Source: Tabrizicola sp. (GTDB lineage Bacteria; Pseudomonadota; Alphaproteobacteria; Rhodobacterales; Rhodobacteraceae). From it: 64,000 nt of DNA. How positions within the stretch are numbered: position 1 is the first letter of the stretch; each line of letters starts with the position of its first letter. The notes below the pieces were generated by a model, which saw only the letters and a program-made list of their open reading frames with translations, had not been told where the DNA came from and did not search any database. A program made the position numbers and the translations under genes. Below are positions 1-8,505 of this stretch, in pieces. Where the stretch lies: assembly GCF_016793705.1 (NCBI RefSeq), contig NZ_JAEULO010000041.1, positions 124,001 to 188,000 of the forward strand, given 5' to 3'.

Positions 1-154
1 CCTGCGGGCGGTGGATGCCCTCCTGCCGGGCGACGCGCTGCTGATCGCGGGCAAGGGCCATGAAAGCGGTCAGGTGGTGGGGACCGACATCTACCCGTTC
101 GACGACGTGGAGCAGGCGAGCGTCGCCGTCGCCGCGCTGGACGGGGTGATCTGA
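1..154 (+). CDS. murE: MurE C-terminal fragment (UDP-MurNAc-tripeptide synthetase)
   Basis: The window opens inside a gene whose last 50 codons (in frame from base 2) read LRAVDALLPGDALLIAGKGHE and on to a TGA at 152-154. The GDALLIAGKGHE stretch and the following short tail are the characteristic end of the MurE ligase, where the GKGHE loop lies in the C-terminal domain. MurE adds the third residue (meso-diaminopimelate in Gram-negatives) to UDP-MurNAc-L-Ala-D-Glu in the cytoplasm. Its stop overlaps the murF start (TGATG), as expected for the dcw operon. Only the end is visible, so domains upstream cannot be judged. Confidence 0.85.
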   Translation, partial: LRAVDALLPGDALLIAGKGHESGQVVGTDIYPFDDVEQASVAVAALDGVI

Positions 155-1590
155 TGCTCTGGACCTCCTCCGATGCGGCACAGGCGACCGGCGGGCAAGT
201 GACGAAGGCATGGCAGGCGCATGGCGTCTCCATCGACACGCGGACCCTGGCCAGGGGCGATCTGTTCGTGGCGCTGAAGGATGTGCGGGACGGGCATGAT
301 TTCGTCGCGCAGGCGCTGGAGAAGGGGGCGGCGGCGGCACTGGTGTCCCGCGTGCCGGAAGGGGTGGCAGATGATGCGCCCCTGCTGGTCGTGCCGGACG
401 TGTTGCAGGCGCTGGCGGACCTTGGGGCCTTTGCCCGGGCGCGGACGCGGGCGAAGGTGGTGGGTGTCACCGGCTCGGTCGGCAAGACCTCGACCAAGGA
501 GATGCTGCGGGCGATCCTGTCGGGGCAGGGCAAGACCCATGCGGCCGAGGCCAGCTACAACAACCACTGGGGCGTGCCGCTGACCTTGGCGCGGATGCCG
601 GTCGACACCGATTTCGCGGTCATCGAGATCGGGATGAACCACCCGGGCGAGATCGCCCCCTTGGCCCGGCTCGCGCGGCTGGATGTGGCGATGATCACCA
701 TCGTCGCCCCCGCGCATCTGGAGGCCTTCACCAGCATCGAGGGCATCGCCGGGGAGAAGGCGGCGATCTTCGACGGGCTCATCCCCGGCGGGACGGCAGT
801 CTTCAACGCCGACATGGCGACGACGCCGATCCTGCGCGCGAAGGCGGCAGAGGTCGGCGCGGTCGCCGTGGGCTTCGGCGAAACCGAAGGCGCCGACTGG
901 CGGCTGATCGAGGCGCGGATCGGTGACGAGGCGACGGTCTGCCGCGCCAGCCACCGGGGCAGACCACTTCTCTACAAGGTCTCCTCCCCCGGCCGCCATT
1001 TCGCGCTGAATGCGCTTGGCGCACTCGCGGTGGCCGAGGCGCTGGGGGCCGACCCGATGATTGCCGCGCATGACCTGGGACGCTGGCTGCCCCCGGCGGG
1101 GCGTGGCCAGCGGGAACGGATCAACCTGGACATCGTCGAGGAAACCTATTTCGACCTGATCGACGACGCCTTCAACGCCAATCCTGCCTCGATGGCCGCC
1201 GCACTGGATGTGCTGATCGCCGCAACGCCGGTGGACGGAATCGGCCGCGTGGGCGGGGGGCGGCGCGTCGCCATCCTGGGCGACATGCTGGAACTGGGGC
1301 CGACGGAAATCGCGCTGCATGCGGCGATTGCCCGGCATCCGGGTCTTTCGGCGGTGCATGTCATCCATTGCGTCGGACCAAGGATGAAGGCCCTGCACGC
1401 GCTCTTGCCCCGAGGGCAACGCGGCGAATGGGTGGAAACGGCGGCAGAGCTTGCCCCCCGTACCCGCAGCCTGGTGGACGCGGGCGACATCCTCCTCGTC
1501 AAGGGTTCGAAGGGTGTGAAGGTCAGCCTCATCGTTGACGTCCTGCGAAAAATGGGGCAGGCCGCAGCGCCGAAAGAAGGGACCCTTTAG
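154..1590 (+). CDS. murF: UDP-MurNAc-tripeptide--D-Ala-D-Ala ligase MurF
   Basis: A 478-residue Mur ligase that adds D-Ala-D-Ala to complete the UDP-MurNAc-pentapeptide. The N-terminal domain carries GVSIDTRTLARGDLFVALK (substrate-binding fold typical of MurE/MurF). The ATP-binding P-loop is GVTGSVGKTSTKEML at about residue 106. It is followed by ASYNNHWGVPLTL and the central-domain IEIGMNHPGEI and ITIVAPAHLE motifs. The C-terminal domain has DDAFNANPASMAAAL and GDMLELG, which mark MurF rather than MurE. Length is usual for the family. The ATG shares its first base with the murE stop, and the TAG is directly followed by the mraY ATG, so the three genes are translationally coupled. Confidence 0.96.
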   Translation: MLWTSSDAAQATGGQVTKAWQAHGVSIDTRTLARGDLFVALKDVRDGHDFVAQALEKGAAAALVSRVPEGVADDAPLLVVPDVLQALADLGAFARARTRAKVVGVTGSVGKTSTKEMLRAILSGQGKTHAAEASYNNHWGVPLTLARMPVDTDFAVIEIGMNHPGEIAPLARLARLDVAMITIVAPAHLEAFTSIEGIAGEKAAIFDGLIPGGTAVFNADMATTPILRAKAAEVGAVAVGFGETEGADWRLIEARIGDEATVCRASHRGRPLLYKVSSPGRHFALNALGALAVAEALGADPMIAAHDLGRWLPPAGRGQRERINLDIVEETYFDLIDDAFNANPASMAAALDVLIAATPVDGIGRVGGGRRVAILGDMLELGPTEIALHAAIARHPGLSAVHVIHCVGPRMKALHALLPRGQRGEWVETAAELAPRTRSLVDAGDILLVKGSKGVKVSLIVDVLRKMGQAAAPKEGTL

Positions 1591-2673
1591 ATGTTTTATT
1601 GGCTTGCCGAGTTTTCCGACGGGGGTGGGGTCTTCAACCTCTTCCGCTACATCACCGTGCGGGCGGGCGGGGCTTTCGTCACTGCACTGCTTTTCGGCTT
1701 CCTGTTCGGTCGTCCCCTGATCGATCTTCTGCGCAGGAAGCAGGGCAAGGGCCAGCCGATCCGAGATGACGGGCCGCAATCGCACCTGTCGAAGGCCGGG
1801 ACGCCCACGATGGGGGGCCTTCTGATCCTGTCGGCACTGATGGTCTCGACCCTCCTCTGGGCCAGGCTCGACAATCCCTTCGTCTGGATCGTGATCCTGG
1901 TGACGCTGGCCTTCGGCCTGATCGGCTTTGCCGACGACTATGCCAAGGTCACCAAGCAGAACACCAAGGGCGTCTCGGGCAAGGTGCGGATGGGCCTTGG
2001 CCTTCTGATCGCGGCGCTGGCGGCCTATGCGGCCTCGATGTTCCACCCGACCGAGCTGACCAACATGCTGGCCTTCCCCTTCTTCAAGGACGCACTCCTT
2101 AATCTCGGCGTCTTCTTCGTGCCCTTCGGCATGGTGGTGATCGTGGGGGCAGCGAATGCGGTGAACCTGACCGACGGGCTCGATGGCCTGGCGATCATGC
2201 CGGTCATGATCGCGGGCGGGACGCTGGGGATCATCGCCTATGCCGTGGGCCGGGTCGACTATACACAGTACCTCGATGTGCACTACGTGCCGGGCACCTC
2301 CGAACTGGTGATCTTCTCCGCAGCGCTTTTCGGCGGCGGTCTGGGGTTCCTGTGGTACAACGCCCCCCCGGCGGCGGTGTTCATGGGCGATACCGGGTCG
2401 CTGGCCCTGGGTGGTGCGCTTGGGGCCATAGCGGTCTGCACCAAGCACGAGATCGTGCTGGCGATTGTCGGCGGGCTTTTCGTCGTCGAGGCGCTGAGCG
2501 TGATCATCCAGGTGCTGTATTACAAGCGCACCAAAAAACGCATCTTCCTCATGGCGCCGATCCACCACCATTTCGAGAAGAAGGGTTGGGCCGAGCCTCA
2601 GATCGTGATCCGGTTCTGGATCATCAGCGTGATCCTGGCAATGATCGGGCTGGCGACGCTGAAGGTGCGGTAA
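1591..2673 (+). CDS. mraY: Phospho-MurNAc-pentapeptide transferase MraY
   Basis: A 360-residue polytopic inner-membrane enzyme that transfers phospho-MurNAc-pentapeptide from UDP to undecaprenyl phosphate, making lipid I. Signature motifs are complete: [23 protein letters not shown], the catalytic [22 protein letters not shown] and the cytoplasmic loop [15 protein letters not shown]. About ten hydrophobic segments are evident. The start abuts the murF stop. The last 50 bases overlap the 3' end of the convergent acyltransferase gene. A degenerate copy of this gene's 3' end occurs 1.25 kb downstream (3921-4003). In a standard dcw cluster murD would follow; here two other genes intervene. Confidence 0.97.
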   Translation: MFYWLAEFSDGGGVFNLFRYITVRAGGAFVTALLFGFLFGRPLIDLLRRKQGKGQPIRDDGPQSHLSKAGTPTMGGLLILSALMVSTLLWARLDNPFVWIVILVTLAFGLIGFADDYAKVTKQNTKGVSGKVRMGLGLLIAALAAYAASMFHPTELTNMLAFPFFKDALLNLGVFFVPFGMVVIVGAANAVNLTDGLDGLAIMPVMIAGGTLGIIAYAVGRVDYTQYLDVHYVPGTSELVIFSAALFGGGLGFLWYNAPPAAVFMGDTGSLALGGALGAIAVCTKHEIVLAIVGGLFVVEALSVIIQVLYYKRTKKRIFLMAPIHHHFEKKGWAEPQIVIRFWIISVILAMIGLATLKVR

Positions 2674-3661
2674 TCGGGCGCGGTTGCTCGCGCAGGATCC
2701 GCTGCCGGGCGAAGCGCTGCCAGAAGGCCTCCCAGTAGAAGGTTGAAAGATGGGCGGCAACGAGGGTCAACGACCAGCTGATCGGTCGCTTGACCAGATA
2801 GCGCACCGCCGTGCTGCCCTCGTTCATCCAGCCCCAGATCATCAGGCTGTGATAGATGTAGAGCGCATAGGATATGTGCGCGATGTAGGCTGCGGCCTTG
2901 CTGGCCAGCACGCGTTGCAGCCTCTCGGGGGCGGCAAGCAGTACCAGCCCCATCATCAGGGCGGTGGCGTAGGGGCGGACATAGTTCATCGGTCCGCCGA
3001 GCGGATGGCATGAGACCAGCCAGACGCAGACGGCCGCCCCGAGAAGCAGCCGGCTCCTTGTACCCGTCGCAAGCCAGTCGCGCAGAGCGGATGATCGGAA
3101 ATGCAGCACAAGAGCAAGGCACCCGCCCGCCAGGATTTCGTCGACTCGAAGATGGGTGGCGATGTTCGCATAGCTATGGTGGTCGATCCGGACGATGGTG
3201 ACTGCCAGCGCGGCGAACGGAATGAGATAAAGCCCGCGCACCCCCGCGATCCAGACCAGAAGCCCGATGGCGAGATAGAACTGCACCTCGACGCAGAGTG
3301 ACCAGAGAATCCCGGTTGGGCCATCGTTCAATCCGGCAACCAGATAGTTCGAGACGAAGGCCGCGTTCAGGATGGCATTCTGCCACTGCACACCAAGAAA
3401 CAAGACCAGGATCGCAAGATAGAGCCACATCGACGGCACGATCCGGAAGATGCGCTTGACCAGAAAGGGCCAGACGTCAGGCTTCTGCAACAGGGTCGAG
3501 GTAATCAGGTAGCCAGAGAGGCAGAAGAAGAGCGACATGCCCATCACGCCCGCCAAGTGGTTCACTTGCAGGATCTTCGGACCCAGCGGCAACGTGTGGG
3601 CTCCGATGACGAGAAGGATGCTGGCCGCCCGAAGGCCATCCAGACCGGGAAGATGCTTCAC
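2624..3661 (-). CDS. Acyltransferase 3 family membrane protein (OafA/YrhL-like)
   Basis: A 345-residue multi-pass membrane protein. The N-terminus [22 protein letters not shown] is the classic acyltransferase-3 start, in which the GLRA segment and the following His are conserved. [10 protein letters not shown] and [14 protein letters not shown] are the other two family signatures. About ten hydrophobic segments follow. Relatives O-acetylate lipopolysaccharide, capsule or peptidoglycan sugars; the acceptor cannot be read from sequence. It points against the surrounding cell-wall genes, overlaps the end of mraY tail-to-tail, and is flanked by two versions of the mraY 3' end, so it looks inserted into the dcw operon. 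No partner genes sit next to it. Confidence 0.88.
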   Translation of the reverse strand: MKHLPGLDGLRAASILLVIGAHTLPLGPKILQVNHLAGVMGMSLFFCLSGYLITSTLLQKPDVWPFLVKRIFRIVPSMWLYLAILVLFLGVQWQNAILNAAFVSNYLVAGLNDGPTGILWSLCVEVQFYLAIGLLVWIAGVRGLYLIPFAALAVTIVRIDHHSYANIATHLRVDEILAGGCLALVLHFRSSALRDWLATGTRSRLLLGAAVCVWLVSCHPLGGPMNYVRPYATALMMGLVLLAAPERLQRVLASKAAAYIAHISYALYIYHSLMIWGWMNEGSTAVRYLVKRPISWSLTLVAAHLSTFYWEAFWQRFARQRILREQPRPITAPSASPARSLPGSR

Positions 3662-3825
3662 TAAAACGTCCTTCGTACCAAACGGGAATCAAGCCGACAT
3701 CACGGTCCCAATTTGTAAACCCTAAAGGACGTCCGTCCGAAGTCCATGTTTTTCCCTTGCGGCGGAGGCCTCTCGAAACGAACCGGCCCCCGTCGTCCGC
3801 ATTGTCCCCTCAAGCTGACGGGTCG

Positions 3826-3870
3826 CCCCAGACTGGGCCGCCCCAGACTGGCCCGCCCCGGACTGGCCCG
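3826..3870 (+). repeat. Three-copy 15-bp tandem repeat
   Basis: Three consecutive 15-bp units, CCCCAGACTGGGCCG, CCCCAGACTGGCCCG and CCCCGGACTGGCCCG, lie in the non-coding region. Each differs from its neighbour by one base. This is slippage-prone simple repeat DNA without an evident role. Confidence 0.8.
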
Positions 3871-3920
3871 CCTTGCCCCGCCGCCGGGCCTTTCGCCGTG
3901 CCTGGCAGAATGGACCGGCA

Positions 3921-4003
3921 GTCAGCCGCCTTCACGTCGTCGAGGCGATGCGCGTGATCCCGGCAATGACCGGGTTGGCGGCGCTGAAGTGCGGGAATAG
4001 GCC
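3921..4003 (+). pseudogene. Degenerate remnant of the mraY 3' end
   Basis: This stretch aligns to mraY in two blocks. Bases 3921-3959 match mraY 2467-2505 at 32 of 39 positions, read as VSRLHVVEAMRVI against [13 protein letters not shown]. Bases 3960-4001 match mraY 2635-2677 at 36 of 43 positions, including the stop region, read as PAMTGLAALK against [10 protein letters not shown]. The gap corresponds to an in-frame 129-base deletion between two copies of AGCGTGATC (2497 and 2626), a typical short-repeat deletion. The alignment is by hand. The remnant lacks a start and most of the gene, so it is not functional. Confidence 0.7.
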
Positions 4004-4140
4004 GCAGCTTTCCTGTCGAGGGTCTTTGTTTCCTGATAGGGCAGAGTTCCGGGGAATCGCCCCATTTCGGCCACGAAATAGCGAAAGTTTCACCCAGTTG
4101 ACGCTGTGCATTGCGCGGGCTTCAATCGGAGGATGTACTG

Positions 4141-5235
4141 ATGTTTCGTGCCATGAAAGCCGTTTGTTGTATCAAGTTTGCCGCTGTTGCCCTTCTGGCT
4201 CCGGCTGCGGTTTCCGCGCAAGAGGCCTGCACCACCTACACCGTCCGTGAGGGCGACACGCTGGGCGGCATCGCCATGACCGCCTACGGGTCCTACAACT
4301 ATCAGATGATTTTCAACGCCAACCGCGAGGCGATCGCGGGCAATACCAACAGCCTTCCGGCGGGGCTGCAACTGATCCTGCCCTGCGAGGATGGCCGCCT
4401 GACCCCCGACAGCGAACTGAGCGCGGTGATCGAGGCGGAAACCAAGAAACAGGACGAAACGCGCGATCCGAACCGGCCCTACCTGCCGGCGCTGAAGTTC
4501 GTCACCGCGAACGACTGGAAGCCCTTCACCGACGAAAGCCTGAGCGGCGGCGGCATCTATGTCCGCATGGCCACGACCGCGATGCAGCGCGGCGGCAATG
4601 ACCGGGACTACAAGATCGCCTTCGTCGACGACTGGGGCGCGCATATCGACACGCTGCTGCCCTCGGCGGCCTATGACGTGTCGATCGCCTGGTCGAAACC
4701 GGATTGCTCCAAGATCGACATGCTGGGCGAATTCGCGGTGACCATGTGCACCGAGTTCGAGTTCTCCGACCCGATCTACGAGGTTGCCTATTCCTACCAC
4801 ACGCTCGTGGACAGCAAATACGCCGAAGCCCGTGCCTTCTCCGACTATGCCGGGGCCAAGATCTGCCGACCCGAGGGCTGGCCCACCAGCGACCTCGAGG
4901 TCGAGGGGCTTGCGGCGCCGACGGTGGAATTCGTGCGCCCGAAGACGCCGATGGAATGCGCGAAGATGCTGCTCGACGGCAAGGTCGACCTCTATTCCAT
5001 CGAGGTCGAGACCTCGACCGCCAACTTCGAGGAACTGGGCGCGACCGACAAGGTGCTGCTGAACCCGGCGCTGACCACTTTCAACACCCACCACTTCGTG
5101 ACCTCGCGGTCGAACCGGCGCGGGCAGGACTACATCGCCATGCTCAACCGCGGCCTCGCCGAGATGCGCGAGTCGGGCGAATGGTACGACATCGTCGCCA
5201 CCGGGTTGGCGGAATACAACGATCTGAAGAAATGA
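4141..5235 (+). CDS. Exported LysM / family-3 solute-binding chimera
   Basis: A 364-residue protein with a Sec signal ending VSAQEA near residue 23. A LysM domain follows at about 30-80 (YTVREGDTLGGIAMTAYGSYNYQMIFNAN, ending LPAGLQLILP). A charged linker leads to a periplasmic-binding-protein type 2 domain from about 118 to the end (KFVTANDWKPFTDESL; DYKIAFVDDWGAHIDTLLPSAAYDVSIAW; GEWYDIVATGLAEYN). LysM binds peptidoglycan glycan chains, while the second domain resembles amino-acid ABC receptors. The start at 4141 is chosen because GGAGGA lies 8 bases upstream and the signal peptide begins there. No permease is adjacent. The ligand is unknown, and its place in the dcw cluster suggests a cell-wall role (inference). 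Confidence 0.75.
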   Translation: MFRAMKAVCCIKFAAVALLAPAAVSAQEACTTYTVREGDTLGGIAMTAYGSYNYQMIFNANREAIAGNTNSLPAGLQLILPCEDGRLTPDSELSAVIEAETKKQDETRDPNRPYLPALKFVTANDWKPFTDESLSGGGIYVRMATTAMQRGGNDRDYKIAFVDDWGAHIDTLLPSAAYDVSIAWSKPDCSKIDMLGEFAVTMCTEFEFSDPIYEVAYSYHTLVDSKYAEARAFSDYAGAKICRPEGWPTSDLEVEGLAAPTVEFVRPKTPMECAKMLLDGKVDLYSIEVETSTANFEELGATDKVLLNPALTTFNTHHFVTSRSNRRGQDYIAMLNRGLAEMRESGEWYDIVATGLAEYNDLKK

Positions 5236-5342
5236 GGCGGCTGGCCCTGTAGGCGACTGACCGGCAGGCGGGGAAGGGCACCGGCTCTTCCCCTTTCGCC
5301 GATCCTCCCCTATCCCTGTCCGGGACCAATGGGGGGCAGGCG

Positions 5343-6746
5343 ATGATCCCGGTGAAGGGTTACAAGGGTGCGAAAGTGGCGGTGCTGGGGCTGGGCCGGT
5401 CGGGCTTGGCCACAGCCGCCGCGCTTCGGGCCGGAGGAGCGGAACCCCTGCTTTGGGACGACAGCCCCGAGGCGCGGGCCAAGGCGGAAGCCAAGGGGTT
5501 CACGCTGACCGACCTCACACGGAACGCGGCGCTGGAGGGGGTGGCTTGTCTGGTGACATCTCCGGGCATTCCGCACCTCTATCCCACGCCGAACCCGACC
5601 ATCGCCCGCGCGCTGGAGGCGGGTATCCCGGTCGACAACGATATCGGGCTTTTCTTCCAAAGCGCCGCCGGGCCGCAGTGGGAAGAGATGGAGACCCCGC
5701 CCAAGGTGGTGGCGGTCACCGGCTCGAACGGCAAGTCGACGACCACGGCGTTGATCCACCACATCCTTCAAGTGGCGGGCAAGCCCACGCAGATGGCCGG
5801 GAACATCGGCACCGGGGTCCTGTCCATCGACCCGCCGCAGGATGGCGAGGTGGTGGTGCTGGAGCTGTCCAGCTACCAGACCGAGTTGGCCCGCGCGCTG
5901 ACCCCGGACGTGGCGGTCTTCACCAACCTGTCGCCGGATCACCTTGATCGGCATGGCGGCATGGGCGGCTATTTCGCCGCCAAGGCGCGGCTTTTCACCC
6001 TGGGCGGGCCGGACCGCGCCGTGGTGGGGGTGGATGAAGTGGAGGGGCGCTACCTCGCCGGGGCGCTGGCGCAGGGGCCGCAGGACGACCGGGTGATCCG
6101 GGTCTCCTCTGGTCAGAAGCTTGAAGGCTTCGGCTGGTCGGTCTTCGCCCGCAAGGGATTCCTGGCCGAATGGCGGAAGGGGCGGCAGGTGGCCAGCATC
6201 GACCTGCGCGAGGTGAAGGGCCTGCCGGGCGCCCACAACCACCAGAACGCCTGCGCGGCCTATGCCGCCTGCCGGTCGCTGGGCCTGGCGCCGAAGCTGA
6301 TCGAGGGGGCGCTGCACAGTTTCGCGGGCCTGCCGCATCGCAGCCAGCTGGTCGGCGAACGGGGCGGGGTGCGGTTCGTGAATGACTCGAAGGCGACGAA
6401 CGTGGATTCGGCAGCCAAGGCGCTGCAGGCTTTCCCGAAGATCCGCTGGATTGCGGGGGGCATGGGCAAGGACGGCGGGATCGCCGCGCTGAAGCCGCAT
6501 CTCAGCTCGGTGGTGAAGGCCTATCTCATCGGCCATTCGGCGCGGGACTTCGCGTTGCAGATCGGCGAGACACCGCACGAAATCTGCGAGACGATGGAAC
6601 GCGCCGTGGCCCGGGCCGCCGAGGAAGCGCAGGCGGGAGAGGTCGTCCTCCTCGCGCCGGCCGCGGCGAGTTTCGATCAGTATCCGAACTTCGAGAAGCG
6701 GGGGGAGGATTTTTCGGCGCGGGTCAGGGCGCTGCTCGGCGGGTGA
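5343..6746 (+). CDS. murD: UDP-MurNAc-L-alanine--D-glutamate ligase MurD
   Basis: A 467-residue Mur ligase that adds D-glutamate to UDP-MurNAc-L-Ala. The N-terminus has a dinucleotide-like [13 protein letters not shown] and the region [19 protein letters not shown]. The P-loop is [21 protein letters not shown] at about residue 122, followed by [18 protein letters not shown] and [12 protein letters not shown]. The C-terminal domain has [22 protein letters not shown] and GGMGKDGG, both family hallmarks, and ends [16 protein letters not shown]. It completes the murEF-mraY-murD series but is separated from mraY by 2.7 kb of unrelated DNA. A purine-rich GGGGGGCAGG precedes the ATG. Confidence 0.97.
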   Translation: MIPVKGYKGAKVAVLGLGRSGLATAAALRAGGAEPLLWDDSPEARAKAEAKGFTLTDLTRNAALEGVACLVTSPGIPHLYPTPNPTIARALEAGIPVDNDIGLFFQSAAGPQWEEMETPPKVVAVTGSNGKSTTTALIHHILQVAGKPTQMAGNIGTGVLSIDPPQDGEVVVLELSSYQTELARALTPDVAVFTNLSPDHLDRHGGMGGYFAAKARLFTLGGPDRAVVGVDEVEGRYLAGALAQGPQDDRVIRVSSGQKLEGFGWSVFARKGFLAEWRKGRQVASIDLREVKGLPGAHNHQNACAAYAACRSLGLAPKLIEGALHSFAGLPHRSQLVGERGGVRFVNDSKATNVDSAAKALQAFPKIRWIAGGMGKDGGIAALKPHLSSVVKAYLIGHSARDFALQIGETPHEICETMERAVARAAEEAQAGEVVLLAPAAASFDQYPNFEKRGEDFSARVRALLGG

Positions 6747-6753
6747 GGTCGGC

Positions 6754-7371
6754 ATGATCGCGTCGTTCCTTTTGCCGCTGGCAGATTTCAAGACCATCAC
6801 GGTCGACGCATCGACCACCCCGTCGGTATCGACGGTGGGAACCGAGATTGCCTGGGCGCTCGGGCTTCTGGGTCTGCTCCTGATCCTTTTCCTGCTCCCG
6901 CGCCTCTGGTGCGCGGTTCGGCCTGTCCCCAAGGCCGCGCCGGAGAACTGGATCCTGGTCGACGGGTCGAACGTGATGCACTGGCAGGACAACAGCCCCA
7001 GCATAGAGCCGGTGCGGAAGGTCATCGCCCGGTTGCGCGACCTCGGCTATGTGCCGGGCGTCGTGTTCGATGCCAACGCAGGCTGGAAGCTGGCCGGGCG
7101 CTATCTGCATGACGATGATTTTGCGCGGATGCTGAAGATGGAGCCGCGTCAGGTGATGGTGGTGGCGAAGGGGACGCAGGCCGACCCCTACCTGTTGGAA
7201 ACCGCCCGCGAATTCGGCGCGCGGATCGTGAGCAACGACCGCTTCCGCGATTGGGCCGAAAAACACCCCGAGGTCACGCAGCCGGGTTTCCTGATCCGGG
7301 GGAACCTGCGGGACGGCGCTGTCCGGTTGGCGGGGCTGGAGCAGGCAGAGCCGGTCGCGTCAGGGGCCTGA
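6754..7371 (+). CDS. Membrane-anchored NYN-domain ribonuclease-like protein
   Basis: A 205-residue protein. Residues about 30-50 form one transmembrane segment (EIAWALGLLGLLLILFLLPRL), so the rest is probably cytoplasmic. From residue 67 (NWILVDGSNVMHW) to about 175 it matches the NYN/PIN-like nuclease fold of the Zc3h12a type. The first acidic residue sits in VDGSNVMHW, further acids in GVVFDANAGWK and LHDDDF, a later acid in KGTQADPYLLETA, and the last pair in IVSNDRFRDW. Such acids bind the catalytic metal in PIN-like RNases. The start lies 8 bases behind murD, implying co-transcription. The target RNA is unknown. Confidence 0.78.
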   Translation: MIASFLLPLADFKTITVDASTTPSVSTVGTEIAWALGLLGLLLILFLLPRLWCAVRPVPKAAPENWILVDGSNVMHWQDNSPSIEPVRKVIARLRDLGYVPGVVFDANAGWKLAGRYLHDDDFARMLKMEPRQVMVVAKGTQADPYLLETAREFGARIVSNDRFRDWAEKHPEVTQPGFLIRGNLRDGAVRLAGLEQAEPVASGA

Positions 7372-7385
7372 CGCCTCGTCGATAT

Positions 7386-7433
7386 CCTTCGGACACTCCT
7401 CGGAGGGGGACCCCGGCGATGAGTGCCCGAAGG
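7386..7433. terminator. Long stem-loop between convergent NYN and thuB genes
   Basis: CCTTCGGACACTC (7386-7398) pairs with GAGTGCCCGAAGG (7421-7433), 12 of 13 positions, around a 22-base loop. It sits between two genes that end toward each other. There is no long T-run, so it may act as an mRNA 3' stabiliser or a weak bidirectional terminator. Confidence 0.5.
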
Positions 7434-7449
7434 GCTCGAAGAGCGCCAG

Positions 7450-8505
7450 TCACACCGCCAGCAGCTTCCCGCCTTCTCCCGCCGAGGCCTCAGCCTTATC
7501 GAGCAGCACCTGCAGCGCGGCGCCACGGGCAAAGTCGGGCTCGGCCGGGCCTTCGCCGCGGATCGCGGCGATGAAGCGCTGGTAGACGGTGGGGACATCG
7601 GGGCACTCGACATCGTGCCAGATGCCTTCCTTGATGTCGTCGCCAAGGCAGGCCCGCAGCGCACTGATGCCCTTTTCGTAGCGCACCTCCAGCCCGCCGG
7701 TCAGCCCGTAAAGCCGAAGCCGCAGGTCGTTCAGGTGGCCGGTCGCGAAGCGGGTCGCGGCGACGGTGCCGAGCGCCCCGTTCGACAGGCGGACCTGCAT
7801 CGTCGCGCTGTCGTTCGCGTCCAGCACATATTCGCCGATCTGCCCGCCCGGCGCCTTGTCGAAGGTCTGCAGGAGGCAGGAGATCTGCGTGGCATCCATC
7901 CCGGCGATGAAGGTCGCGAAGTCGAGGATGTGGATGCCCACGTCGCCCAGCACGCCCTTGGACCCGTGCTTGGTCGACAGCCGCCAGAGCCACTGCGATT
8001 CCTTGTCCCAATGGCCCCAGGCGGACTGGGTGAGCCAGCTTTGCAGGTAGGAGGCCTCGAAATGCCGGATCGTGCCGATGGCGCCGTCGCGCACCATCTG
8101 CGCGGCCTTCTGCAGCGCGGGCACGTTGCGGTAGGTCAGGTTGACCATGTTCACAACGCCAGCCTTGGCGGCGGCTGCGGCCATCTCCTCGGCATGGGCG
8201 GCGTTGGTGGCCAGGGGCTTTTCGCACAGCACATGCTTGCCCGCCGCAAGGAAGGGCAGGGTCGTCGCATAATGCGCGGCGTCCGGGGTGACGTTGGTCA
8301 CCGCGTCGAATTCACCCCAGGCAACGGCATCCTGCACGGAAGCAAAGCCGTGCGGGATGTTGTGCGCCTGCTGGAAGGCGGCAAGCTGCTCGGGCCGCGT
8401 GTCGATCCCGGCGACGATGGCGACGCCGGGGATCGCGGCAAAATGCTCGGCATGGTTCTTCGCCATGCCGCCGGTGCCGAGGATAAGAAGGCGGACGGGT
8501 TGCAT
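7450..8505 (-). CDS. thuB: ThuB-type Gfo/Idh/MocA oxidoreductase
   Basis: A 351-residue NAD(P)-dependent oxidoreductase. The Rossmann fold starts at residue 4 with RLLILGTGGMAKNHAEHF. NVTPDAAHY and the conserved ADLVXXEKP-type motif VLCEKPLATNAAHAEEM follow. The C-terminal part has the GDVGIHILDFATF segment with the catalytic Asp/His pair of the family. It overlaps thuA by one base (stop and start share a base), so it is the last gene of the cluster. In Sinorhizobium, ThuB with ThuA oxidises trehalose and related disaccharides to 3-keto sugars. The assignment rests on gene order plus family; substrate is inferred. Confidence 0.8.
   Translation of the reverse strand: MQPVRLLILGTGGMAKNHAEHFAAIPGVAIVAGIDTRPEQLAAFQQAHNIPHGFASVQDAVAWGEFDAVTNVTPDAAHYATTLPFLAAGKHVLCEKPLATNAAHAEEMAAAAAKAGVVNMVNLTYRNVPALQKAAQMVRDGAIGTIRHFEASYLQSWLTQSAWGHWDKESQWLWRLSTKHGSKGVLGDVGIHILDFATFIAGMDATQISCLLQTFDKAPGGQIGEYVLDANDSATMQVRLSNGALGTVAATRFATGHLNDLRLRLYGLTGGLEVRYEKGISALRACLGDDIKEGIWHDVECPDVPTVYQRFIAAIRGEGPAEPDFARGAALQVLLDKAEASAGEGGKLLAV

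Larger units (their letters stand above)
3662..4140 (+). other. 479-nt non-coding region between acyltransferase and LysM gene
   Basis: Only weak open frames occur here and none has a convincing start or family motif. The first 80 bases are AT-richer than the rest and hold an 8-bp inverted repeat (ACGTCCTT near 3664 and AAGGACGT near 3724). These are followed by a C-rich stretch with a 15-bp tandem repeat, the mraY-like remnant, and an AT-richer leader for the LysM gene. The leader ends in the ribosome site GGAGGA at 4127-4132. Promoters for the divergent acyltransferase and the downstream gene are expected here, but I cannot fix their boxes. Confidence 0.6.

Noticed and set aside
91-2760. 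An 889-codon open frame on the minus strand across murF and mraY
   Set aside because: It is the antisense shadow of high-G+C codons in three well-recognised genes; the translation is rich in Arg, His, Gln and Asp and has no domain pattern.
3826-3870. Possible CRISPR or satellite
   Set aside because: Units are contiguous with no spacers and only three in number; simple tandem repeat.
3746-4250. Short plus-strand frames in the gap before the LysM gene
   Set aside because: They run through tandem repeats and the mraY remnant, lack ribosome sites, and show family resemblance only where they cover the remnant.
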